From positions 38,621 to 102,620 of the forward strand of contig CBFHKO010000008.1 of NCBI GenBank assembly GCA_965656445.1: a stretch of 64,000 bases of DNA, read 5' to 3'. The notes under the pieces are model-generated. The model was not told where the DNA came from, did no database searches, and worked only from the letters and a program-made list of their open reading frames with translations. The translations under genes and the position numbers were made by a program. The stretch comes from JAHEJA01 sp965656445. GTDB lineage: Bacteria; Pseudomonadota; Alphaproteobacteria; Rhodobacterales; Rhodobacteraceae. Shown one piece after another: positions 53,142 through 61,382 of the stretch (the stretch's first letter is position 1; the number at the start of each line of letters is the position of its first letter).

Positions 53142-53807
53142 ATGACACTCAATATCCCAAATATCCTTACGATCCTGCGACTTTTGTCGGCACCAGGCGT
53201 TGCGGTGATGTTTTTGTATTTTACGCGGCCTTATGCGGATTGGCTTGCTCTTATACTTTTTGTGTCCGCGGCGGCGACAGATTGGTTTGATGGCTTTCTA
53301 GCACGCGCTTGGAAACAGGAAACCAAACTCGGTGCGATGCTCGATCCAATTGCAGACAAGGCCATGGTCGTCATCGCCTTGATGGTTATTGTTGGCTATT
53401 CTAGCATGTCGCCTTGGTTGGTTTTGCCTGCAACAGTTATTCTCTTCCGCGAAGTCTTTGTGTCCGGGCTGCGCGAATTTTTGGGGGATACGGCTGGCAC
53501 GCTCAAGGTCACAAAATTGGCAAAGTGGAAAACTACAGCGCAAATGATAGCAATCGCGATTTTGTTTTCCCAAGGTGTGTTTGAACATTATTTCGGGATG
53601 TCGGCCTATGGGATGGACACTGCCTTGGTAAACGACATCCTAACCGGTGCCGAAGAAGACTTGCATGGATTGTCTTGGAAATTTCAGGGCATGATTTGGG
53701 CAGGACGCATTGGACTGGTTCTTTTGTGGATCGCCTCAATCTTAACCTTGATCACAGGGATCGACTATTTCCTGAAGGCTCGTCCATTTCTAAAGGATAA
53801 CGCATGA
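53142..53807 (+). CDS. pgsA: CDP-diacylglycerol-glycerol-3-phosphate 3-phosphatidyltransferase
   Basis: Integral membrane enzyme for the committed step of phosphatidylglycerol and cardiolipin synthesis. The 221 residues have about five membrane segments and the CDP-alcohol phosphotransferase signature with its four Asp: AATDWFDGFLARAWKQETKL followed by GAMLDPIADKAMV. The start LNIPNILTILRLLSAPGVAV is also typical of PgsA. Longer than usual by about 30 residues because of an inserted segment at about 150-185. Its stop overlaps moaD by four bases (ATGA). Confidence 0.93.
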   Translation: MTLNIPNILTILRLLSAPGVAVMFLYFTRPYADWLALILFVSAAATDWFDGFLARAWKQETKLGAMLDPIADKAMVVIALMVIVGYSSMSPWLVLPATVILFREVFVSGLREFLGDTAGTLKVTKLAKWKTTAQMIAIAILFSQGVFEHYFGMSAYGMDTALVNDILTGAEEDLHGLSWKFQGMIWAGRIGLVLLWIASILTLITGIDYFLKARPFLKDNA

Positions 53808-54055
53808 TGAACTTGCTCTATTTCGCATGGGTTCGCGAACGCATTGGTGTCCCGAAAGAAGCCTATGAAACGCAGGCGACGACGGTTGCAGAGTTGATTG
53901 ATGAACTGATTCAAAGAGAAGAACGCTACGCCGTTGCGTTCTCTGATCTTACATCAATTAGAGTGGCGCTGGATCAGGACTTGATCGACGATTTTTCCAC
54001 CCCCTTGTCGGGTGTCCGCGAGGTTGCGTTTTTCCCACCAATGACGGGTGGATAA
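53804..54055 (+). CDS. moaD: Molybdopterin synthase sulfur-carrier subunit
   Basis: Ubiquitin-fold protein of 83 residues that carries the thiocarboxylate sulphur for molybdopterin synthesis. Seen: NLLYFAWVRERIGVPKEAYE at the start and the obligatory C-terminal Gly-Gly in FFPPMTGG, preceded by LREVAFFPP-type sequence. Two ATG codons stand together at the start, the first overlapping the pgsA stop. moaE begins directly after its stop codon, so the two synthase subunits are made together. Confidence 0.95.
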   Translation: MMNLLYFAWVRERIGVPKEAYETQATTVAELIDELIQREERYAVAFSDLTSIRVALDQDLIDDFSTPLSGVREVAFFPPMTGG

Positions 54056-54499
54056 ATGCATATTAGCGTTCAACAAGAGCCGTTTGATATCGGCCAGATC
54101 ACGTCTGAATTTAGTCAGGGTCACAGCCATATGGGCGCGATTGTGACGTTTACGGGTATTGTCCGCGATAGCGACACGGATGATTTGAACGCGATGGAAA
54201 TAGAGCATTATCCCGGCATGACCGAAAAAGCGATTGCCAAGATTGCGACAGAGGCAAAATCGCGATGGTCTTTGGGGGATGTGTTGGTCATTCACCGCTT
54301 TGGGCGGCTTGAACCTGGTGATCAGATCATGATGGTCGCAACAGCCGCGCGCCATCGCAAAGACGCCTTTGAAGCGGCGGAATATCTGATGGATTATCTC
54401 AAATCACGCGCTCCTTTTTGGAAAAAGGAAATCACGCGTGATGGCACCGCTTGGGTGGATGCCAAGTCAGAGGATGAGGACGCGCTGTCGCGCTGGTAA
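54056..54499 (+). CDS. moaE: Molybdopterin synthase catalytic subunit
   Basis: Large subunit of molybdopterin synthase, 147 residues; with MoaD it puts the dithiolene sulphurs into precursor Z. Seen: GAIVTFTGIVRDSDTDDLNA, LEIEHYPGMTEKAI-type MEIEHYPGMTEKAI, VLVIHRFGRLEPGDQIMMVA, RHRKDAFEAAEYLMDYLKSR and APFWKKEITRDGTAWVDAKS, in which the two Lys of FWKKE are catalytic. No gap separates it from moaD. Confidence 0.97.
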   Translation: MHISVQQEPFDIGQITSEFSQGHSHMGAIVTFTGIVRDSDTDDLNAMEIEHYPGMTEKAIAKIATEAKSRWSLGDVLVIHRFGRLEPGDQIMMVATAARHRKDAFEAAEYLMDYLKSRAPFWKKEITRDGTAWVDAKSEDEDALSRW

Positions 54500-54503
54500 T
54501 CCC

Positions 54504-54833
54504 CTATTTCGGTGCTGAAATCTTTTCGATATAGGCGCGCATTTCTTCGGCCTCTAGGCGGGCTTCTCTGAGGCCATCCATTGCGGCGCGAAGTTCGGCC
54601 TCGCTTTGATTGAGCTGGCTCGACAACTCGGATTCACGTTGTTGCAAATAGGCGATTGCTTGATCGCGGGATTCTTCTGCTTCGTGAAGCTCTTGGGACA
54701 TGCGTTCGAATTCACCGATGTCGGATTTTGACACGCGGGTAAAGCGGTGCACGACCCAATGCGCAAACCAACCCAAAGTAAAGACCACAAAGAGAATGAT
54801 CGCAATCGCGACTATAAATTCGGTTCTATTCAT
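54504..54833 (-). CDS. Hypothetical membrane-anchored coiled-coil protein
   Basis: A 109-residue protein with one N-terminal membrane segment (residues 6-30, IVAIAIILFVVFTLGWFAHW) followed by a long charged helix with heptad-like spacing (about 40-105: MSQELHEAEESRDQAIAYLQ and onward). It is probably bitopic with a cytoplasmic or periplasmic coiled coil. I do not recognise it. The start is ATG 54833, which overlaps the end of the OmpA-family gene by eight bases, so it is probably co-translated and may work with it. The frame is open to 54947 inside that gene. Confidence 0.7.
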   Translation of the reverse strand: MNRTEFIVAIAIILFVVFTLGWFAHWVVHRFTRVSKSDIGEFERMSQELHEAEESRDQAIAYLQQRESELSSQLNQSEAELRAAMDGLREARLEAEEMRAYIEKISAPK

Positions 54834-56718
54834 CTGAGGCCTCTGGCTGCTGTTGGATGAGTTTAAATTCAATGCGACGGTTCGTTTCACGACCCTCGGC
54901 TGTTCCGTTATCGGCGATTGGCTCGGCTTCGCCATACCCGTTTGCAACGAAGCTTGATGTCAAAATGCGTCGCCGTTGAAGCTCCATCAAGACGGCTTGA
55001 GCGCGGGATTGGCTCAGCTCTTTGTTCATGGCTTCCCCGCCTTGGCTATCGGTATGGCCTGCAATTTCCAATGCGATGTCGCCACATGTTTCAAGCACGG
55101 CTGCGATATCGTCTAATAGATTTTGACCGTCGAGGTCCACACGGTCTGACCCCGGTTCGAAATTGATTTTTCGCTCGACCAATAGCTCAGAAATTTTAGC
55201 AACGCATGTTTCTGGATCAAGTGAATTGTCCTCAACAACAGGGGGCGGCACGTATTCCAAGGAAATATCCACACTTTGTGATGTTGAAATTTTCTCAGCG
55301 AGCAACGAGGCAATATCCGCTTTCGCAGTATCAAGGCTTGTTTTACCCGAGACGCTTATGGTGTCAGGGGACACGCTGATTGCGCCTTGGGTGAGCTGAG
55401 ACAAAGCCTCAAGCGCGGTTAACACACCGACGGACCACGACGTCGGCAAAGCAGGTTCAAGGGTTGTCGATGTATGAACAGCGTCTCGACCAAAGCGCGC
55501 TTCAGCAAGGCTTTGTATCATCGTCGATGTGGTTTGATCCCGAACAGTACCGCGCAGTTGAACCATGCCCTCTGGGCTAAGGGTTGCGACAAATTCCGAT
55601 TCTGACGTATCGGTTTCGACGACAGGCTTGGTCAAGATCGCCGTGAGCTCATACCCAGGTGGCAAAGATTGCTTGAGCGCATCAACGGTTGTTTGGAAAA
55701 AATCAGGATCGGTGGTTTCGTCGGCCACCAATTTGATTGAGGTATTGGCGAAGGTAACCGTTGCCTTTTCAAACTCTGACAGAGAGGCCAGCGCCGTTTT
55801 GGTGGCTTGCGGCCATGTCTGGGTTGGCATGCCCAATCCGACCTGACAGTTCTTTGATCCAGCAAGCCCCAATAAGTCTACGGATTTAATGATATCGGCT
55901 GACATAGCCTCAGATGCAGCAGAACAGCTGTCGAATTTCAAGGAGTCACCCTCTTTGACAGCCCGCAGAGAATAGGGCGAAATAACAGGGCGTGGGGCTG
56001 TTAGGTCCAGAACCAAATCAATGCTTTCTGGTTTTTGGCGCAACAATTCGCGCTCTAACTGGCGCTTTTCGGTTGGTGTTTGAGCCAAGGCAGAAATTGT
56101 AATTTCACCATCCGCAACTGAAATTTTTGCTTTTTCAAACTTCTCTAGGCTCTCCAATGCAAATCGCATGGATGTGGTCCAAGTCGCAGGCGCGGGGTAA
56201 TCGGCGCTATCCAAGAGGTCTGTGAATTTTTGATCCCCTGCCATGACGTTCAATCGCGCGACGAGGTCGTCATAATCTTGGCCCGTGGGGATAATCCCAA
56301 TCGCAGAGAGACCGGCGTCATTGCGCAAAATATTGACCGAGAATTCCGGAATGTCGACTTTGGAATTTTCCAATACTGTCATCTGGTCAATCACCCGTGC
56401 GGCATCAACCGTTCCGCCGGCCACGGTCAACGCTTGGAAGCGTTCGACTTCATCGGGTGCGTTCCCAATGACAAAAACCTGAAGCCCATCCGCGGCGACA
56501 TCCGCCCATTCCAACCCTTCGGCAGCAAGAGAGCGGCGCACTGCATCGGTTGAGGTTTCTTCGATGATGCGCGCCCCAAAGAAGGCAGTCACAATGGAAA
56601 GTCCGGCTGCTGCGAAAAACGCGAGACCGACAAATATCAATGAAGAGATGCGCATCCTAGTTCCAACTTTCCCAAAGTAGTGACTTGATACGCGAAAAAC
56701 CCGTCTGAGATCAATCAC
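54826..56718 (-). CDS. OmpA-family protein with three tandem BON-like repeat units
   Basis: A 630-residue cell-envelope protein. Seen: a short basic N-terminus, one membrane segment at about residues 24-47 (an anchor or uncleaved signal), and then three similar units of about 120 residues at 126-247, 248-370 and 371-493, each with a Trp followed by an A-L-x-x-L motif, then an 'I-S-V/A' strand pair and a Pro-rich end, as in BON domains. The C-terminal OmpA domain (about 510-622) has LEIAGHTDSQGGEAMNKELS-type peptidoglycan-binding residues and SRAQAV-L. GTG 56718 overlaps the ubiA stop (GTGA); ATG 56655 is a weaker alternative start. Function unknown; it probably links inner membrane and peptidoglycan. 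Confidence 0.88.
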   Translation of the reverse strand: MIDLRRVFRVSSHYFGKVGTRMRISSLIFVGLAFFAAAGLSIVTAFFGARIIEETSTDAVRRSLAAEGLEWADVAADGLQVFVIGNAPDEVERFQALTVAGGTVDAARVIDQMTVLENSKVDIPEFSVNILRNDAGLSAIGIIPTGQDYDDLVARLNVMAGDQKFTDLLDSADYPAPATWTTSMRFALESLEKFEKAKISVADGEITISALAQTPTEKRQLERELLRQKPESIDLVLDLTAPRPVISPYSLRAVKEGDSLKFDSCSAASEAMSADIIKSVDLLGLAGSKNCQVGLGMPTQTWPQATKTALASLSEFEKATVTFANTSIKLVADETTDPDFFQTTVDALKQSLPPGYELTAILTKPVVETDTSESEFVATLSPEGMVQLRGTVRDQTTSTMIQSLAEARFGRDAVHTSTTLEPALPTSWSVGVLTALEALSQLTQGAISVSPDTISVSGKTSLDTAKADIASLLAEKISTSQSVDISLEYVPPPVVEDNSLDPETCVAKISELLVERKINFEPGSDRVDLDGQNLLDDIAAVLETCGDIALEIAGHTDSQGGEAMNKELSQSRAQAVLMELQRRRILTSSFVANGYGEAEPIADNGTAEGRETNRRIEFKLIQQQPEASDE

Positions 56719-57674
56719 ATGATGACGGCTAAGGCGAAAAACAGCACAGGCAACAAACCTGCGTCCCGATTGGATCTAAAAAGCATGACCAAGACCCCTC
56801 CGTCATCATAGTCGATCCGTGTCATTTGCCAGAGCATATGGGTCAGAAATGCCGGTGCTGCGCTTAGGGCTATCAAGAGGTGAAGCCCTGTCAGGCTAGG
56901 TGTCGCGAGATAAACCGCTATCGTCAGCAAAACGGCGCTCAAGACAGCAAAGCCATAGAGCCATTGATGCGAGTTGGTTCCAAAGAGGCGCGCCGTAGAT
57001 TTGATCCCGATCAATGCATCGTCCTCGGTGTCTTGGTGCGCATAAATGGTGTCATAGAACAGCGTCCACACAATGCCCGATAGGTACAACACGACGGCAG
57101 GCCATCCCAGTGACCCAGTATGCGCTGTATAGGCAAGCAACGCCCCCCAATTAAACGCTATTCCAAGGAAGACTTGAGGCCACCACGTAAACCGTTTGGC
57201 AAAAGGGTAAACCAACACAGGCAAGAGCGATAGAACGCCCAAACCAATCGCAGCCCAGTTGAACGTGAGCAAAATGCCAAGCGCAATCAACGCTTGCAGG
57301 CCCATCCACGCGATGGCTTGTTTTACACTGACCTGTCCTGATGGGATTGGGCGTGACTTGGTGCGCTCAACAGAGCCGTCAAAATCGCGATCTGTGATGT
57401 CATTCCAAGTGCATCCTGCGCCGCGCATCAAAAAGGCGCCAATGCCACAGCTGAGGAATATCCAGAGATCGCTCCACCCCGCCGTATTGGTTTGCAAAAG
57501 ACCAATCAAAAGCCCCCACCAGCACGGCAAAAGCAAGAGCCAAGTGCCAATCGGACGGTCTGCGCGGGACAGGCGCAAATAGGGTCTTGTCCAAGCGGGG
57601 GCTTTGGTATCGACCCAATTCCCATGGACAGCGTCGGAAACTTGACCATTCGCATCTGGTAACTGCGTTTTCAT
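56715..57674 (-). CDS. ubiA: 4-hydroxybenzoate polyprenyltransferase
   Basis: Inner-membrane enzyme that prenylates 4-hydroxybenzoate in ubiquinone synthesis, 319 residues with eight or nine membrane segments. Seen: PYLRLSRADRPIGTWLLLLP, the first Asp-rich motif NDITDRDFDGSVERTKSRPI and the second, FYDTIYAHQDTEDDALIGIK. The N-terminal 28 residues are polar and not part of the membrane domain. The gene overlaps the OmpA-family gene downstream, and its start lies only a few bases from divergent rsmE, so promoters of the two must reach into each other's coding region. Confidence 0.96.
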   Translation of the reverse strand: MKTQLPDANGQVSDAVHGNWVDTKAPAWTRPYLRLSRADRPIGTWLLLLPCWWGLLIGLLQTNTAGWSDLWIFLSCGIGAFLMRGAGCTWNDITDRDFDGSVERTKSRPIPSGQVSVKQAIAWMGLQALIALGILLTFNWAAIGLGVLSLLPVLVYPFAKRFTWWPQVFLGIAFNWGALLAYTAHTGSLGWPAVVLYLSGIVWTLFYDTIYAHQDTEDDALIGIKSTARLFGTNSHQWLYGFAVLSAVLLTIAVYLATPSLTGLHLLIALSAAPAFLTHMLWQMTRIDYDDGGVLVMLFRSNRDAGLLPVLFFALAVIM

Positions 57675-57692
57675 GGGCCTATGTATACCTCT

Positions 57693-58415
57693 ATGACAGC
57701 AAAGATTAGACTATATGTAGATCACCCACTTGGGGTTGCGCAATCCGTTCCTCTGGATCGTGATCAAGCGCATTACTTATTTGGTGTGATGCGTCAAGCA
57801 GTGGGGGCAAAAATTGCGCTCTTTAATGGGCGGGATGGGGAATGGATCGCAACGGTGTCCGAGGCGGGAAAGCGCGGCGGCATTTTGATCTGTGATGTGC
57901 AAAGCAAACCCTTGCAAACGCCCCCTGATCTTTGGCTGATTTTTGCACCGATCAAAAAAGCACGTACGGATTTCATTGTTGAAAAAGCCACGGAAATGGG
58001 CGCTGCGCGGATTATGCCGGTTCAAACAGAGTTCACCAATTCTGAACGCATTCGCCAAGATCGGCTTCAAGCGCATGCTGTTGAAGCATCGGAACAATGT
58101 GGGGGGACGTTTGTCCCGACGGTTGACGACTTGCAGAAACTGACGCGCCTTTTGGATCATTGGCTCCAAGAGCGTCAGCTGCTCTTTTGTGACGAGGCCA
58201 AAGTGGGCGATGCGTTGAGCCTTGCTGATTTACCAAAAGGGCCATGGGCTATTCTGATCGGTCCTGAGGGCGGGTTTTCCGATAAAGAACGGGCGCGGCT
58301 GCATGCACAGCCGTTTGCGCATCCAATCAGTCTGGGACCACGAATTCTCCGTGCGGACACCGCGGCAGTGGCGGCTTTGACGCTTTGGCAGGAACATAAA
58401 GGGGATTGGTCATGA
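57693..58415 (+). CDS. rsmE: 16S rRNA (uracil1498-N3)-methyltransferase
   Basis: SPOUT-class methyltransferase that methylates U1498 in 16S rRNA helix 44. The 240 residues from ATG 57693 show KIRLYVDHPLG, DQAHYLFGVMRQAVG, a PUA-like N-terminal domain, MPVQTEFTNSERIRQDRLQA, AVEASEQCGGTFVP, and the SAM knot AILIGPEGGFSDKERARLHA and LGPRILRADTAAVAAL. An upstream ATG at 57681 is possible. It is divergent from ubiA with almost no gap. The next gene overlaps its stop by four bases. Confidence 0.94.
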   Translation: MTAKIRLYVDHPLGVAQSVPLDRDQAHYLFGVMRQAVGAKIALFNGRDGEWIATVSEAGKRGGILICDVQSKPLQTPPDLWLIFAPIKKARTDFIVEKATEMGAARIMPVQTEFTNSERIRQDRLQAHAVEASEQCGGTFVPTVDDLQKLTRLLDHWLQERQLLFCDEAKVGDALSLADLPKGPWAILIGPEGGFSDKERARLHAQPFAHPISLGPRILRADTAAVAALTLWQEHKGDWS

Positions 58416-58933
58416 TCCGTCCAGAGGCTAAAGAGCGTCTTTATCAATGGCGAGAGGCTGTTATGGGTCTTGGGCTCATCGCCCTTGGCCTCTATTGGGC
58501 GCTGAGCTTTTATGGGATTTTACAATGGATCGGGTTTATCTTGATCCCCTGTGGTGTCACTTTGATTTACATCGGCGTCCAACGCGCGCGGTTTCGTCAA
58601 AATGCCGATGGTCCGGGGATTGTTGCGGTCGTCGAGGGGCAGATATCCTATTTCGGACCTGACACAGGTGGTGTGATCGATATCGAGGACATCTCGCGTA
58701 TCTCGCTAAAATCTATCGCTGGTCAAAACGGCTGGTGGCTTGAACAAGCCGCGCAGCCCGCCCTCTTTGTTCCCGTCAATGCACGCGGGGCTGAGGCGCT
58801 TTTTGATGTCTTTACGATGTTACCGAACCTCAATATTGATCATATGGTTCATAAACTGTCGCAGAAAGACATACACGAGATCTTGATTTGGCAGAAAGAC
58901 AGTTACCTTGAGCCCAACAGATACTTACATTAA
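58412..58933 (+). CDS. Hypothetical protein with two membrane segments
   Basis: A 173-residue protein with two hydrophobic segments near the N-terminus (about 18-38 and 41-60, GLGLIALGLYWALSFYGILQ then IGFILIPCGVTLIYIGV), then a soluble domain with YFGPDTGGVIDIEDISRISL and FDVFTMLPNLNIDHM. I do not recognise it with certainty; it has the look of the small inner-membrane proteins that follow rsmE in Rhodobacteraceae. ATG 58412 overlaps the rsmE stop (ATGA), so it is co-translated. gshA starts 57 bases after its stop. Confidence 0.75.
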   Translation: MIRPEAKERLYQWREAVMGLGLIALGLYWALSFYGILQWIGFILIPCGVTLIYIGVQRARFRQNADGPGIVAVVEGQISYFGPDTGGVIDIEDISRISLKSIAGQNGWWLEQAAQPALFVPVNARGAEALFDVFTMLPNLNIDHMVHKLSQKDIHEILIWQKDSYLEPNRYLH

Positions 58934-58990
58934 GCAAGACACAAGCAACCCTATGCCCTATGAGCGGCACACATTGATCGGAGTGAAATC

Positions 58991-60361
58991 ATGTCTATCC
59001 CACAATCAGGCGGCGGTCCGATCGAACGTCATGAACAAATGGCGGAATATCTGGAATCAGGATGCAAACCAAAACAAGATTGGCGCATCGGAACTGAGCA
59101 TGAAAAATTCGGCTACTGCAAAGATACGCTAAAACCCCTGCCGTTTTCGGGTGAGCGGTCGATCGAAGCTGTTTTGTCTGGGCTACGGGATCGTTTTGGC
59201 TGGGCTGAGGTCCGCGAAGCAGGCCAGCTTATTGGGTTGGAAAAAGATGGGGCGAATGTGTCCCTTGAACCGGGCGGTGCCTTGGAATTATCAGGCGCGC
59301 CTGTTGAGAGCATTCACCAAACCTGTGACGAGGTGAATACGCACCTTCGCGAAGTGAAAGAAATTTCCGACGAAATTGGTGTTGGCTTTATCGGTCTGGG
59401 CGCGGCTCCGACGTGGTCGCATGAGGAAATGCCTCTTATGCCCAAGGGCCGTTACAAGCTGATGGATGCCTATATGGGCGAAGTCGGCACATCAGGTCGT
59501 TCTATGATGCGCCGTACCTGTACCGTTCAAGTCAATATCGATTTTGGATCAGAAGCGGACATGGTTCAAAAGCTTCGTGTTGCTTTGGCATTGCAACCTG
59601 TCGCCACGGCCTTGTTTGCGAATTCCCCGTTTTTTGAGAACAAAGTGAACGATCACAAAAGCTGGCGTAGTCGTGTGTGGCGTCATATGGATGATGCACG
59701 TACAGGCATGTTGCCGTTTGTTTTTGACGAAGGCTTTGGATTTGAGGCTTGGGTTGAATATGCCTTGGATGTACCGATGTATTTTGTCTATCGCGACGGC
59801 AATTATATCAATGCGCTGGGCCAATCGTTCCGCGATTTCCTAAAAGGTGACTTACCTGCCTTGCCAGGGGAAACCCCAACCCTCAGCGATTGGGCCGATC
59901 ACCTCACGACATGTTTCCCAGAAGCACGGATCAAGAAATTCCTGGAAATGCGCGGTGCAGATGGTGGCCCATGGCGTCGCTTGTGCGCGCTTCCTGCGTT
60001 TTGGGTCGGATTGTGCTATGATCAATCTGCGCTGGATGCTGCGGGGGATTTGGTAAAAGGCTGGGATGCAGAGACACGAGAAGAGCTTCGGATTCAGGCC
60101 TCTCGTGATGGGCTTCAGGCCCAAGTCGGCAAAATCAACATGCATGATCTGGCAAAAGAAGTCGTCGCTATTTCCGAAGCGGGTCTCAAGGCGCGTGCAA
60201 TGCCGGGTGCTGGGGGAATGGTTCCTGATGAAACGCATTTCTTGAACGCGCTCAAGGATAGCTTGGAGACAGGCAAAACACCTGCGGATGAATTGCTCGA
60301 TCGCTATCATGGCGATTGGAATGGCGACATCTCGAATATATTCGCGGATTATAGCTACTGA
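58991..60361 (+). CDS. gshA: Glutamate-cysteine ligase, plant/alphaproteobacterial type
   Basis: Makes gamma-glutamylcysteine from glutamate and cysteine, the first step of glutathione synthesis. The 456 residues fit the GCS2 (plant-type) class. Seen: IGTEHEKFGYCKDTLKPLPF with acidic metal ligands, GLEKDGANVSLEPGGALELS, RYKLMDAYMGEVGTSGRSMM, MRRTCTVQVNIDFGSEADM, VATALFANSPFFENK, WRHMDDARTGMLPFVF and EMRGADGGPWRRLCALPAFW. The N-terminal His-Glu-Lys cluster (TEHEKF) is typical of the ATP-binding site. GGAG lies upstream. Confidence 0.96.
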   Translation: MSIPQSGGGPIERHEQMAEYLESGCKPKQDWRIGTEHEKFGYCKDTLKPLPFSGERSIEAVLSGLRDRFGWAEVREAGQLIGLEKDGANVSLEPGGALELSGAPVESIHQTCDEVNTHLREVKEISDEIGVGFIGLGAAPTWSHEEMPLMPKGRYKLMDAYMGEVGTSGRSMMRRTCTVQVNIDFGSEADMVQKLRVALALQPVATALFANSPFFENKVNDHKSWRSRVWRHMDDARTGMLPFVFDEGFGFEAWVEYALDVPMYFVYRDGNYINALGQSFRDFLKGDLPALPGETPTLSDWADHLTTCFPEARIKKFLEMRGADGGPWRRLCALPAFWVGLCYDQSALDAAGDLVKGWDAETREELRIQASRDGLQAQVGKINMHDLAKEVVAISEAGLKARAMPGAGGMVPDETHFLNALKDSLETGKTPADELLDRYHGDWNGDISNIFADYSY

Positions 60362-60449
60362 GGCACAAATACCTATAATTTTACCTGTTAACCGTTCTAG
60401 TAAGGTTTCCCGCGTAGCCTGATCTTGGGTGAAATTATAGGTGGTGACC

Positions 60450-61286
60450 ATGGCAACGGATAACTCCGTCAGGCCGATAATCATCAAACGTAAGAAAATT
60501 GTCCAAGCGGACGGCCACCATGGTGGCGCGTGGAAGGTGGCTTATGCCGACTTTGTGACCGCGATGATGGCGTTTTTTATGTTGATGTGGCTATTGAATG
60601 CGGCAAGCGAACAACAAAAAGCAGGGATTGCGAACTATTTCAGTCCGACGTTAACTGTCAACCGAAGCAGCGGCGGGGGTGCATCGTCCTTTGTCGGGGA
60701 TACGGTGTTCAGTGAGGACACATTAATGCACCAAGGGACCGGCGCATCCTCTGTTTTCCTGAGCGAAGCCACTGGCGCACGTGGTGCAACGGGGCTCAAA
60801 GATCAGGGCCAAGAGGACAGGTCCGACATGGAGGCATTGCGTGACCTAGAAGATACTCTCAAAGCGCAGACGGGCGAGAGCGCGTTGGATGATCAGATCA
60901 ACAAACACGTCATAACGCGATTAACCGACGAAGGTCTGGTCGTTGAAATCTTTGATCGCCCGCAAAGGCCATTGTTTCGGAAAATGGATGAGCCAACCGA
61001 GCTATTACTGGCTTTGGTGTCTATGATCTCAGACTCGTCGCGTGTTGTGACCAATACCGTTGCAATAGAGGCGCATGTCGCGGCTGATCCTCTGGTTCGT
61101 ATCGCGCCCAAAGCATGGCCGCACTCTATGCGCAGAGGGGAAAAAGCGCGTGATCTATTTTTGGACGCGGGCCTGAGCAAAGAGCGCATTGCACGGATCA
61201 CAGGTCATGGGGATCAAGAACCGGTTGTCAGGAATAAAATGGCACCACGAAACAATAGATTAGAGATCATATTCTTGAGAGAGTGA
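60450..61286 (+). CDS. motB: Flagellar motor stator protein MotB
   Basis: Anchors the flagellar stator to peptidoglycan and takes part in proton conduction with MotA. The 278 residues show a basic N-terminus (IIIKRKKIVQADGHHGGAWK), one membrane segment with the essential Asp34 (YADFVTAMMAFFMLMWLLNA), a low-complexity linker, and a C-terminal OmpA/MotB domain with MRRGEKARDLFLDAGLSKER and GHGDQEPVVRNKMAPRNNRL. The usual NPxD-type OmpA residues are partly replaced. ATG 60450 has AGGTGG upstream; it lies before flgE in a partial flagellar cluster. No motA is seen in the window. Confidence 0.92.
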   Translation: MATDNSVRPIIIKRKKIVQADGHHGGAWKVAYADFVTAMMAFFMLMWLLNAASEQQKAGIANYFSPTLTVNRSSGGGASSFVGDTVFSEDTLMHQGTGASSVFLSEATGARGATGLKDQGQEDRSDMEALRDLEDTLKAQTGESALDDQINKHVITRLTDEGLVVEIFDRPQRPLFRKMDEPTELLLALVSMISDSSRVVTNTVAIEAHVAADPLVRIAPKAWPHSMRRGEKARDLFLDAGLSKERIARITGHGDQEPVVRNKMAPRNNRLEIIFLRE

Positions 61287-61382
61287 ATTCCATAGAATTT
61301 TATCTATTAGCAAGTTGTTAAGTCAGCGCGCGTAACTGTTGCGGTCAAGAAGTACTTGGGTCCGCAACAGAAAGGCGTTCAA

